64,000 nucleotides of DNA. It comes from Pseudomonas sp. MYb60. GTDB taxonomy: Bacteria > Pseudomonadota > Gammaproteobacteria > Pseudomonadales > Pseudomonadaceae. The notes beneath the pieces are model-generated. The model was given only the letters and a program-made list of their open reading frames with translations. It was not told the DNA's origin and made no database searches. Below are positions 57,133 to 64,000 of the stretch, one piece after another (the first letter of the stretch is position 1; each line of letters starts with the position of its first letter). The stretch is taken from positions 1 to 64,000 of the forward strand of contig NZ_PCOZ01000001.1 in assembly GCF_002979555.1 (NCBI RefSeq), in the 5' to 3' direction. Made by a program: the position numbers and the translations under genes.

Positions 57133-57337
57133 GGAAGCTCCTTGAGGTAGTCGTGTTCGATATGACTGTAGACGGTGGTATCGGGTTCTTCGGGTTTACA
57201 CATTCACAACAAGTTGTCGGCATGGCGACGAACGGTCATTGGCTCGGCCTGCGGCAAAGAGCCACACGCGCCGTGCCAGCGGGCCGGCATCGTTTATACT
57301 CGTGCCGATCCGCCTGCAGCGCTCATCGGGAGAGCTC

Positions 57338-58600
57338 ATGCTCGCCGCCGTAAAACTGACTTCCGCCACCCGCCAGAACCTCTGGCGCCTGACGTTCATC
57401 CGTACCCTGGTTCTGGCCGCGCAGGCTGGCTCGGTGGGGCTTGCCTATTGGTTCGACCTGCTGCCGCTGCCGTGGCTGCAACTGGGCGTGACCCTGGGTT
57501 TCTCAACGGTACTGTGCGCGTTCACCGCGATCCGCCTACGCACCACGTGGCCGGTAACCGAGCTGGAATACGCCCTGCAACTGGCCTGCGACCTGTTTAT
57601 CCACAGTGTGTTGCTGTATTTCTCCGGTGGTTCCACCAACCCGTTTGTTTCGTACTACCTGGTGCCACTGACCATCGCCGCCGTGACGTTGCCGTGGCGC
57701 TACTCGGTGGTGCTGTCGGGCATTGCGCTGACCCTTTACACCTTATTGCTGGCGCGCTTTTATCCACTGCAAACATTCCCCATCGCCCGGGAAAACCTGC
57801 AGATCTACGGCATGTGGCTGAGCTTTGCGCTGTCCGCTGCAGTCATCACCTTCTTTGCCGCGCGGATGGCCGAAGAACTGCGCCGCCAGGAAGAGCTGCG
57901 CGCCATTCGTCGTGAAGAGGGCCTGCGCGACCAGCAGTTGCTGGCCGTTGCTACCCAGGCAGCCGGCGCCGCCCATGAACTGGGTACGCCCCTGGCCACC
58001 ATGAGTGTGTTGCTCAACGAAATGACCCAGGACCACAAGGACCCGACGTTGCAGGAAGACTTGGGTGTGCTGCGTGAACAGGTCAAGCAGTGCAAGCAGA
58101 CCCTGCAGCAACTGGTGCGCGCCGCCGAAGCCAATCGCCGCCTGGCGGTGGAGATGCAGGACGTGACCCAATGGCTCGACGACGCCCTGAACCGCTGGCA
58201 CCTGATGCGCCCGGAAGCCAGTTACCGCTTCAACCTGCTGGGCCAGGGCACGGTGCCGCGCATGGCGCCGCCGCCGGACCTGACCCAGGCGCTGCTCAAC
58301 CTGCTGAACAATGCCGCCGACGCCTGCCCAGAAGGGCTCGGCGTGCAGTTGGACTGGGATGCAGAAGACGTCACCATCAGTATTCGTGACCATGGCGCGG
58401 GCGTGCCGCTGGCCATCGCCGAGCAGATCGGCAAACCGTTCTTTACCACCAAGGGCAAAGGCTTCGGCCTCGGCCTGTTTTTGAGCAAGGCCAGCGTGAC
58501 CCGCGCGGGCGGCTCAGTGAAGCTCTATAGTCATGAGGAAGGCGGCACGCTCACCGAGCTGCGCCTGCCCCGTGTCGCACGAGGAGATATCGATGACTGA
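57338..58600 (+). CDS. roxS: Redox-sensing histidine kinase RoxS (RegB/PrrB family)
   Basis: 420 residues. Six membrane helices lie in the first 175 residues, including the conserved quinone-binding motif GGSTNPF at 97-103. Phospho-acceptor His213 lies in GAAHELGTPLATM. Cys252 in QVKQCKQTL occupies the position of the redox-active cysteine of RegB. The ATPase domain follows (LLNLLNNAADAC, DHGAGVP, GKGFGLGLFLSKA). In P. putida, RoxS/RoxR control terminal oxidases, including the cyanide-insensitive one. GGGAGAG precedes the ATG at 57338. It overlaps roxR by eight bases. Confidence 0.94.
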   Translation: MLAAVKLTSATRQNLWRLTFIRTLVLAAQAGSVGLAYWFDLLPLPWLQLGVTLGFSTVLCAFTAIRLRTTWPVTELEYALQLACDLFIHSVLLYFSGGSTNPFVSYYLVPLTIAAVTLPWRYSVVLSGIALTLYTLLLARFYPLQTFPIARENLQIYGMWLSFALSAAVITFFAARMAEELRRQEELRAIRREEGLRDQQLLAVATQAAGAAHELGTPLATMSVLLNEMTQDHKDPTLQEDLGVLREQVKQCKQTLQQLVRAAEANRRLAVEMQDVTQWLDDALNRWHLMRPEASYRFNLLGQGTVPRMAPPPDLTQALLNLLNNAADACPEGLGVQLDWDAEDVTISIRDHGAGVPLAIAEQIGKPFFTTKGKGFGLGLFLSKASVTRAGGSVKLYSHEEGGTLTELRLPRVARGDIDD

Positions 58601-59153
58601 CGAGATCCAAGTCGAAGGCGAAGAACTGCCGCACCTGCTGCTGGTAGATGACGACGCCACCTTCACCCGCGTGATGGCGCGCGCCATGAGCCGTCGCGGT
58701 TTCCGCGTCAGCACCGCAGGTTCGGCTGAAGAGGGCTTTGCGATTGCCCAGGCCGACTTGCCGGACTTCGCCGCGCTCGACCTGAAAATGGACGGCGACT
58801 CCGGCCTGGTGCTGCTGCCCAAGCTGCTGGAACTCGACCCGGAAATGCGCGTGGTGATCCTCACCGGTTATTCCAGCATTGCTACTGCGGTCGAGGCGAT
58901 CAAGCGCGGCGCCTGCAACTACCTGTGCAAGCCGGCGGACGCCGACGATGTGCTGGCCGCCTTGCTCTCCGAGCACGCCGACCTCGACACCCTGGTGCCG
59001 GAAAACCCGATGTCGGTGGACCGCCTGCAGTGGGAGCACATCCAGCGCGTGCTCACCGAGCATGAAGGCAACATCTCCGCCACCGCCCGCGCCCTGGGCA
59101 TGCACCGCCGTACCTTGCAACGCAAACTGCAGAAGCGTCCGGTGCGCCGCTGA
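58593..59153 (+). CDS. roxR: Response regulator RoxR (RegA/PrrA family)
   Basis: 186 residues. A receiver domain with acidic pocket LVDDD and phospho-acceptor Asp63 (AALDLKMDGDSGL), then a proline linker and a Fis-type helix-turn-helix at the C-terminus (EGNISATARALGMHRRTLQRKLQK). It is the DNA-binding partner of RoxS. The ATG at 58593 lies inside the last codons of roxS, indicating coupled translation. A terminator follows. Confidence 0.95.
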   Translation: MTDEIQVEGEELPHLLLVDDDATFTRVMARAMSRRGFRVSTAGSAEEGFAIAQADLPDFAALDLKMDGDSGLVLLPKLLELDPEMRVVILTGYSSIATAVEAIKRGACNYLCKPADADDVLAALLSEHADLDTLVPENPMSVDRLQWEHIQRVLTEHEGNISATARALGMHRRTLQRKLQKRPVRR

Positions 59154-59167
59154 ACAACGCTGGATTG

Positions 59168-59195
59168 AAAAAGCCCGGGTTACCGGGCTTTTTTT
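59168..59195. terminator. Intrinsic terminator after roxSR
   Basis: AAAAAGCCCGG / CCGGGCTTTTTT arms with a short loop; T-rich on the plus strand and A-rich on the other side, so it can serve roxSR and the convergent toxin-like gene (stop at 59210). Confidence 0.9.
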
Positions 59196-59209
59196 CGGCA
59201 GTTGGCGAC

Positions 59210-61906
59210 TCAATAAGGAAAGGCCACACGCCCGTCGAACAGATCGTAGCGCTGATCCGGCAGTTTGGCGGGTGACTTGAAGGAGACATACAAGATACCG
59301 TCCTTGACCTTCGCAGCGCTGACTTCGAGCGAGGCCTCCGGCATGACCGCGACGTGGTCGGGGAGGGTGCTGCTGGACAGGTTCTTCTTCGTGATCGATT
59401 CATCGAAGATGTAAATCACCGGTTGCCGGTCCTTCGCGGGCAGCGCACCTTTCGCCCAGGTTTCCCAGCCCTTGGCGTTGAAGGCCTGAGTCGACGCCGA
59501 TTGAACGCCGCTGTCCCTGAATACTTTTCCAACACCGTTTTTAAGTTTATCGGCGCCTTCTGGAGTAACGAAGGCATACCGGTAGGCCTTGCCGTTGTAA
59601 TTGGCTTGTTCATCCAGGTCGGACAGGAATTCGCTCACGTTTGATGGATACGTGTTCGAGTCGACCTCGGTGCGAAGGACGTGGTTTATTTCGCCTGAAC
59701 CGGCCTCGGTGTACTCATTCAGGCTTTCATAGTCTTCCGCTTTGGACTGCAGCACCAAGCGGGTCAACTTGTCCAACTCGTGGTTGCGCTCGGTGTCACT
59801 CAGTGCGTTTCTGTCTGTGTTGATCTGGCTGATGTCTTGGGCGAGCTGAGCTTTTGGCGAGGATTTATCCTGGCTCCACGGGAAGGTGATGCCTGCGCTT
59901 TTTTCGAGTTGTACCCATTTTCCCTCGTTGTCGAGATGCACCGTCATGACCGGTTTTCTGGAGGCCGGGTCAATAATCTCGACGTACTGATCGCTGAGTT
60001 TGAACGTGTTTTTGATTTCATACACCCGTTCTTTCGCTGAACGATCCGTATGGCGAATGTACCAGTGGTCCAGGCCCTCGGTGTCAGTGGCCTGGTAGAT
60101 ATTGCTGGCGTTTTTCGTGGCGCGCTCGATGAGCGTTTCGCCGCCCTCCACGGCATGGGCGCTGATGATGCCGGTTTCCTGGGGACGCAAGCGGTTGACG
60201 GTGGTGCCAAGTAATTGCGGCGTCACGTCCTCGCCTGGCGTGACGGGGTCTTCTTCGACAGTCTCCGTGGCCACCGCGGTTTCAATCGATTGCGCGCCCT
60301 TGCTCACCCTGGAAGCGGCGCCAGCGATACCCGGCACCGCGTTGAGTACGCCAAATACGATGCGGTCTGTGCCGCGTGATTTGCCGTGGGCCAGGTCGTC
60401 GATACCCACGCCAACCTGAGCAACGCTTGCACCTGCGTAAAGTACATCCAGTGCCAGGCCTACTTCCGGCATGACGAACGCCAACGGGGTCAGAAGCAAG
60501 GCAGTGGCGGTCGCGGCCTCCGCCAGTTTCACTGCGATGTTCTTGACCACATCGGCATCGGTGGTGATGTCGTGATCGGCGTCCGCGTAGCTTCGTTCTT
60601 TCTGGCGCTGGGTCATGGCCTTGAACGGATCGCCCTTCACCGGTTCCAGGGTGATGTAGCGCTGCGGGTCCCAGTCACTGAGGCCGGTGAAACCCAGGGC
60701 ATTGGGTTTCTGTGCGTGCGTCCAGCCCCCGAGCCCTTCAAGGGATTGCTTCACGCCATCAGACAGCACCTTGTCATCCTGGGCGTTTTTGCTGAAGTGG
60801 CTCGCCAGCGCCGCCCGCTTGACCGGGTCGGCCGCCTGGTCTGCCAGCCAGGTTTTCATGGCTTCTGGGCTGTCGAACCGGTGGATCGGCGACGAGTTGC
60901 CCGGGATATGCAGCAGGGTGGTTTTAATCGCTTTGCCATCGCGGTCAAGACGGGTCTTTTTGTCGACGATGTACAGCAAGTCGGTGGAGGCGTCGCCATT
61001 GATCGACAGCAGCCCGACGTCGACGTCAGGGTCCTTGGCGTATCGGGCTTCGAGGTGTTCGACGCTGGTCTCAAGCCATGGTTTACCGGGCCTGAGGCCC
61101 GCTGCGCGCATGACCAGGCGGGCCTCCTCGTCACTCAGGCTACCGTCCTTTTGCTGTGAATGGGCCGCTTGCACCAGCGCTATTCTGCTGAGCAGCTCAT
61201 AGGGCTTCTCATGGCTTGTCCAGAATTGGTTCAGGTAGGTTTTGAACGGTGTCACCAGCTCGGTCTCCCACACAAGATCCCGGAACTGCTGCGGGGTGAG
61301 CGACACCCTTGATGCGAGGTCTGGGATTGCATCCTTCGAAGTGCTGGACCCTCGAACGATGTATTCATGCGGCGGGTTCACCAGCTCATCGAGTGTGCGA
61401 CCCAGTTGCATCAGCTGCCCGGCTGGAAGGAGCCCCATAAAATCCAGCATCCTGGATATCGTCGGGTGCAGTTGCGCCCTCCCGGTTGGCGATTCGTCAT
61501 TCCTGTTCATCCGGCGTTCGTTGGTCAGCGCGGCGGCGGTCAGGCTGATCTGATTGAGGACCTTGCCGTTTGAAGGGGCCGGCTGGGTGGCGTCGTAGTC
61601 GGTGGTCACGATGTAAGTTCGGTCAGGGTCCACGTTCAGATGGAACTGCTTGCGCAGCGTCTTGGTAATGATCTGCGCGGTGTTCTGTGCGGGCGTCAGG
61701 ATGGCTTGGCTGGCGTTTTTGATCAGACGTTCAACGCTCGGGCTGCTGCGGGCTGCGTCGACGGTTTCATACACCTCTGTGGCGCGGCCAGGTGAGGCGG
61801 GCGGCTGCCTGGCGTCGTCAAGGGTTTGCTCCCGCGCGGCAGGTGCGCCCGGTTGGAAGGGCAATGGCGGCAAGCGGACAAACTGTGTCGACGTGGACGT
61901 GTTCAT
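59210..61906 (-). CDS. DUF6543 / dermonecrotic-toxin-like protein with ADP-ribosyltransferase-like C-terminus
   Basis: 898 residues, no signal peptide. It shares with the 1120-residue protein the core at about 330-371 (LLHIPGNSSPIHRFDSPEAM, TWLADQAADPVKRAALASHF), a hydrophobic stretch (about 457-500) and the beta-rich module at 584-668 (HAVEGGETLIERATKNASNIY...RVYEI). The C-terminal 160 residues differ. They read like an ADP-ribosyltransferase fold: YRY near 775-777, VFRDSGVQSASTQAF at 795-809, and KKNLSSSTLPDHVAVMP at 840-856, where the usual ExE is DHV. The ATG at 61906 has GAGAGA upstream; an ATG at 62026 is in frame but less likely. No immunity gene is visible. Confidence 0.72.
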   Translation of the reverse strand: MNTSTSTQFVRLPPLPFQPGAPAAREQTLDDARQPPASPGRATEVYETVDAARSSPSVERLIKNASQAILTPAQNTAQIITKTLRKQFHLNVDPDRTYIVTTDYDATQPAPSNGKVLNQISLTAAALTNERRMNRNDESPTGRAQLHPTISRMLDFMGLLPAGQLMQLGRTLDELVNPPHEYIVRGSSTSKDAIPDLASRVSLTPQQFRDLVWETELVTPFKTYLNQFWTSHEKPYELLSRIALVQAAHSQQKDGSLSDEEARLVMRAAGLRPGKPWLETSVEHLEARYAKDPDVDVGLLSINGDASTDLLYIVDKKTRLDRDGKAIKTTLLHIPGNSSPIHRFDSPEAMKTWLADQAADPVKRAALASHFSKNAQDDKVLSDGVKQSLEGLGGWTHAQKPNALGFTGLSDWDPQRYITLEPVKGDPFKAMTQRQKERSYADADHDITTDADVVKNIAVKLAEAATATALLLTPLAFVMPEVGLALDVLYAGASVAQVGVGIDDLAHGKSRGTDRIVFGVLNAVPGIAGAASRVSKGAQSIETAVATETVEEDPVTPGEDVTPQLLGTTVNRLRPQETGIISAHAVEGGETLIERATKNASNIYQATDTEGLDHWYIRHTDRSAKERVYEIKNTFKLSDQYVEIIDPASRKPVMTVHLDNEGKWVQLEKSAGITFPWSQDKSSPKAQLAQDISQINTDRNALSDTERNHELDKLTRLVLQSKAEDYESLNEYTEAGSGEINHVLRTEVDSNTYPSNVSEFLSDLDEQANYNGKAYRYAFVTPEGADKLKNGVGKVFRDSGVQSASTQAFNAKGWETWAKGALPAKDRQPVIYIFDESITKKNLSSSTLPDHVAVMPEASLEVSAAKVKDGILYVSFKSPAKLPDQRYDLFDGRVAFPY

Positions 61907-62091
61907 GTCAGTTTTCTCTCTCAACAGGCGCTGTGATGTGCCATGAGTGAGTGGGATGTTGGCGCTTGCCGGTTTCCAGCCGATGTGTGTCAAACGAACA
62001 CTGAATGGACGCTGAACGAATGGCATCGAGTGCCCAAGTGCGCTGAGACCTTCCTTTAAGATCGGCTCACACTCCTGCGTCGAGCCAAACC

Positions 62092-63816
62092 ATGAACCAG
62101 AACGCTGAGTACGGCGCCGTGAACGATGCGGTGCGTGGGCAATTTTTGCGCCGAACCTGGGCGATGATCACGCCTTACTGGCGCAGTGAAGAGAGGGGCA
62201 AGGCGTGGCTGCTGCTGGCGGCGGTCGTGGGCTTGTCACTGTTCAGCGTGGCGATCTCGGTGTGGATCAACCATTGGTACAAGGACTTCTACAACGCTCT
62301 GGAAAAGAAGGACACCGCCGCCTTCTGGCAGTTGATCGGCTATTTCGGCGGGATCGCCGCCGTTGCGATCCTGGGCGCGGTGTATCGCCTGTACCTGACC
62401 CAGATGCTGACCATTCGCTGGCGTGCCTGGCTCACCGAGAAACACATCGCCCGCTGGCTCGCCCACAAGAACTATTACCAGATGGAGCAGGGCGGCTATA
62501 CCGATAACCCGGACCAGCGGATTTCCGAAGACCTCAACAACTTTACCTCCAGCACCTTGAGCCTGGGCCTGGGGCTGCTGCGCAACGTGGTTAGCCTGGT
62601 GTCGTTCTCGATCATCCTGTGGGGCGTGTCGGGCAGTATCGAGGTGTACGGCGTCACCGTCCCCGGCTACATGTTCTGGTGCGCGCTGCTGTACGCACTG
62701 GTGGGCAGTTGGCTCACGCATCTGATCGGGCGACGCTTGATTGGCCTGAGCAACCAGCAACAACGTTTCGAAGCCGACTTGCGTTTCTCCATGGTGCGCG
62801 TGCGCGAGAACGCCGAGAGCATCGCGCTCTACAACGGCGAGCCGAACGAGAACCAGCGCCTGAGTGCGCGCTTTGGCAGGGTGTGGCACAACTTCTGGGA
62901 CATCATGAAAGTGTCCAAGCGGCTGACTTTTTTCACCGCCGGTTACAGCCAGATTGCGATCATCTTCCCGTTTATCGTCGCTGCGCCGCGTTACTTCACG
63001 GGCAAGATCGAACTGGGCGAACTGATGCAAATCAATTCGGCGTTCGGCAATGTGCAGGAGAACTTCAGCTGGTTTATCGACGCGTATTCGGAGTTGGCGT
63101 CGTGGCGCGCCACCAGTGATCGTCTGTTGAGTTTCCAGCAAGCCATGAGCGACAACGAGCAACGCCCGCCAGCCATTGATGTGCGCGCTGAGGGCGAACG
63201 CCTGGTGGTACAAGGCCTGGGCATGGACCTGGCTGATGGCCGCCACCTGCTCACCAATGCCGATATGCAGGTGGAGCCCGGCCAGCGTGTGATGCTCAGC
63301 GGTCGTTCCGGCAGCGGTAAAAGCACCTTGCTGCGGGCCATGGGCCACCTGTGGCCTGCGGGGCATGGCAGCATTCGCCTGCCGACGGCGCGCTACCTGT
63401 TCCTGCCGCAGAAACCCTACCTGCCGATCGGTACGTTGAAGGCCGCGTTGAGTTATCCACAGGACGACACCGTCTATACGGCCGAACGTTATGCACAGGT
63501 GCTGGAAACCTGTCGCCTGCCGCACCTGGTTGCGCGGCTGGACGAAGCCAATCACTGGCAGCGCATGCTCTCACCGGGCGAGCAACAGCGCCTGGCGTTT
63601 GCCCGTGCGTTGTTGTTCGCGCCGCAATGGCTGTACATGGACGAGGCCACTTCAGCGATGGACGAAGAGGACGAGGCGACGTTGTATCAGGCGTTGATCG
63701 ATGAATTGCCGGGGCTGAGCATCGTCAGCGTCGGCCATCGCAGCAGCCTCAAGCGTTTTCATGGTCGATATGTGCGGATCGAGGGTGGGATGTTGCAAGA
63801 ACAGCAACCGGCCTGA
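62092..63816 (+). CDS. ABC transporter, fused permease-ATPase (YddA/SbmA-BacA-like)
   Basis: 574 residues. An N-terminal membrane domain (about 1-330) with six helices matches the ABC_membrane_2 / SbmA-BacA type (FYNALEKKDTAAFWQLIGYF, LYLTQMLTIRWRAWLTEKHIARWL, GGYTDNPDQRISEDLNNF). The ATPase domain has Walker A LSGRSGSGKSTLLRA, signature LSPGEQQRLAFARALL and Walker B WLYMDEATSAMD. The signature SPGE replaces SGGQ, as in this family. Relatives move peptides or vitamin B12-like compounds. It is divergent from the toxin-like gene by 185 bases; any link between them is speculative. Confidence 0.9.
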   Translation: MNQNAEYGAVNDAVRGQFLRRTWAMITPYWRSEERGKAWLLLAAVVGLSLFSVAISVWINHWYKDFYNALEKKDTAAFWQLIGYFGGIAAVAILGAVYRLYLTQMLTIRWRAWLTEKHIARWLAHKNYYQMEQGGYTDNPDQRISEDLNNFTSSTLSLGLGLLRNVVSLVSFSIILWGVSGSIEVYGVTVPGYMFWCALLYALVGSWLTHLIGRRLIGLSNQQQRFEADLRFSMVRVRENAESIALYNGEPNENQRLSARFGRVWHNFWDIMKVSKRLTFFTAGYSQIAIIFPFIVAAPRYFTGKIELGELMQINSAFGNVQENFSWFIDAYSELASWRATSDRLLSFQQAMSDNEQRPPAIDVRAEGERLVVQGLGMDLADGRHLLTNADMQVEPGQRVMLSGRSGSGKSTLLRAMGHLWPAGHGSIRLPTARYLFLPQKPYLPIGTLKAALSYPQDDTVYTAERYAQVLETCRLPHLVARLDEANHWQRMLSPGEQQRLAFARALLFAPQWLYMDEATSAMDEEDEATLYQALIDELPGLSIVSVGHRSSLKRFHGRYVRIEGGMLQEQQPA

Positions 63817-63831
63817 GGTTGTACTCATTCA

Positions 63832-63909
63832 ATGTGGGAGCCGGGCTGGTATGTCAGTAGCAGGCGTATCAACTGGCACACCGCTATCGCAGGCAAGCCA
63901 GCTCCCACT
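63832..63909. repeat. Degenerate paired REP-like element
   Basis: Left arm AATGTGGGAGCCGGGCTGGT and right arm CAGGCAAGCCAGCTCCCACT are imperfect inverted copies of the GTGGGAGCTGGCTTGCCTG repeat type around a 40-base spacer. The left arm is diverged, so this looks like a decaying member. Confidence 0.6.
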
Positions 63910-63946
63910 TTTGAGCGGTGTTGTTTGAAAGGCAAAGGGCCCAACA

Positions 63947-63981
63947 AAAAGCCCGGCTGATCATCGATCAGCCGGGCTTTT
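63947..63981. terminator. Bidirectional intrinsic terminator
   Basis: A perfect 16-bp stem (63947-63962 with 63966-63981, loop ATC) with A-rich and T-rich outer arms. It is 130 bases past the ABC transporter stop and probably also ends a convergent gene beyond the window. Confidence 0.85.
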
Positions 63982-64000
63982 CAGTGCTTGAAGAAAACTT

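Noticed and set aside
61907..62091. Immunity gene upstream of the ADP-ribosyltransferase-like protein
   Set aside because: The 185-base gap to the divergent ABC transporter contains no plausible frame with a start site.

Overview
The window is a chromosomal segment from a gamma-proteobacterium, almost certainly a Pseudomonas of the fluorescens group. GC is high, coding density is high, and gene families typical of the genus are present (DUF1780, DUF3094, DUF1631, OprD-type porin, PiuA/PiuC, RoxSR). It also carries extragenic REP-type inverted repeats of the kinds common in P. fluorescens (arms such as GTGGGAGGGGGCTTGCCCCC and GTAGGAGCGAGCTTGCTCGC). From memory of P. aeruginosa PAO1, several blocks follow the order ndh to the PA4520 chemoreceptor, then piuB-piuA-piuC to speC, then the dpp cluster to PA4495 and roxSR. 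Fructose, osmoprotectant and prfC blocks lie between them.

Layout. 1-6.4 kb: a 5'-truncated tRNA-Pro, then a type II NADH dehydrogenase, DUF3094 and DUF1780 genes, a membrane protein, and the tightly overlapping operon pilC-pilD-coaE-yacG on the minus strand. 6.5-8.5 kb: the divergent type IV pilin pilA, an O-antigen-ligase-like pilin glycosyltransferase candidate, and tRNA-Thr(CGU). The assembly ATPase gene pilB, usually between pilA and pilC, is absent. 8.6-16.4 kb: nadC, a DUF1631 gene, ampDE, a chemoreceptor and a small zinc-ribbon membrane protein. 16.4-23.9 kb: tatD and fruR/cra on the minus strand, divergent from the fructose phosphotransferase operon fruB-fruK-fruA, with a Cra operator in the shared promoter region. 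24-25.5 kb: a Tat-exported PhoD-like phosphatase. 25.5-32.1 kb: an iron-uptake block with a siderophore receptor (piuA), a PepSY-flavodoxin-FNR reductase (piuB-like), a PKHD-type dioxygenase (piuC) and a Sel1-repeat protein. 32.2-33.8 kb: a decayed toxin-antitoxin remnant and speC (ornithine decarboxylase). speC has a terminator-like hairpin in its leader. 34.2-37.7 kb: a four-gene osmoprotectant ABC transporter. 38-39.6 kb: prfC (release factor 3).

40.1-52.8 kb: a large dipeptide-uptake cluster on the minus strand. Three periplasmic binding proteins come first, then an OprD-family porin, a fourth binding protein, and the permease and ATPase genes dppB, C, D and F. The porin would admit peptides through the outer membrane, the four binding proteins would present different peptides, and one ABC complex would import them. 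52.8-62 kb: two very large proteins of the DUF6543 / 'dermonecrotic toxin' type flank a SIMPL-domain gene and the redox two-component system roxSR. The two share a core and a pre-C-terminal module but have different C-terminal domains, one of which looks like an ADP-ribosyltransferase fold. 62.1-63.8 kb: an SbmA/YddA-like ABC exporter, then a REP-like repeat and a terminator.

The most unusual points are the modular toxin-like proteins without visible immunity genes, the fused remnant of an RHH antitoxin and ParE-type toxin between the Sel1 gene and speC, the speC leader, and the missing pilB. I see no CRISPR array, insertion sequence, prophage or replication origin.
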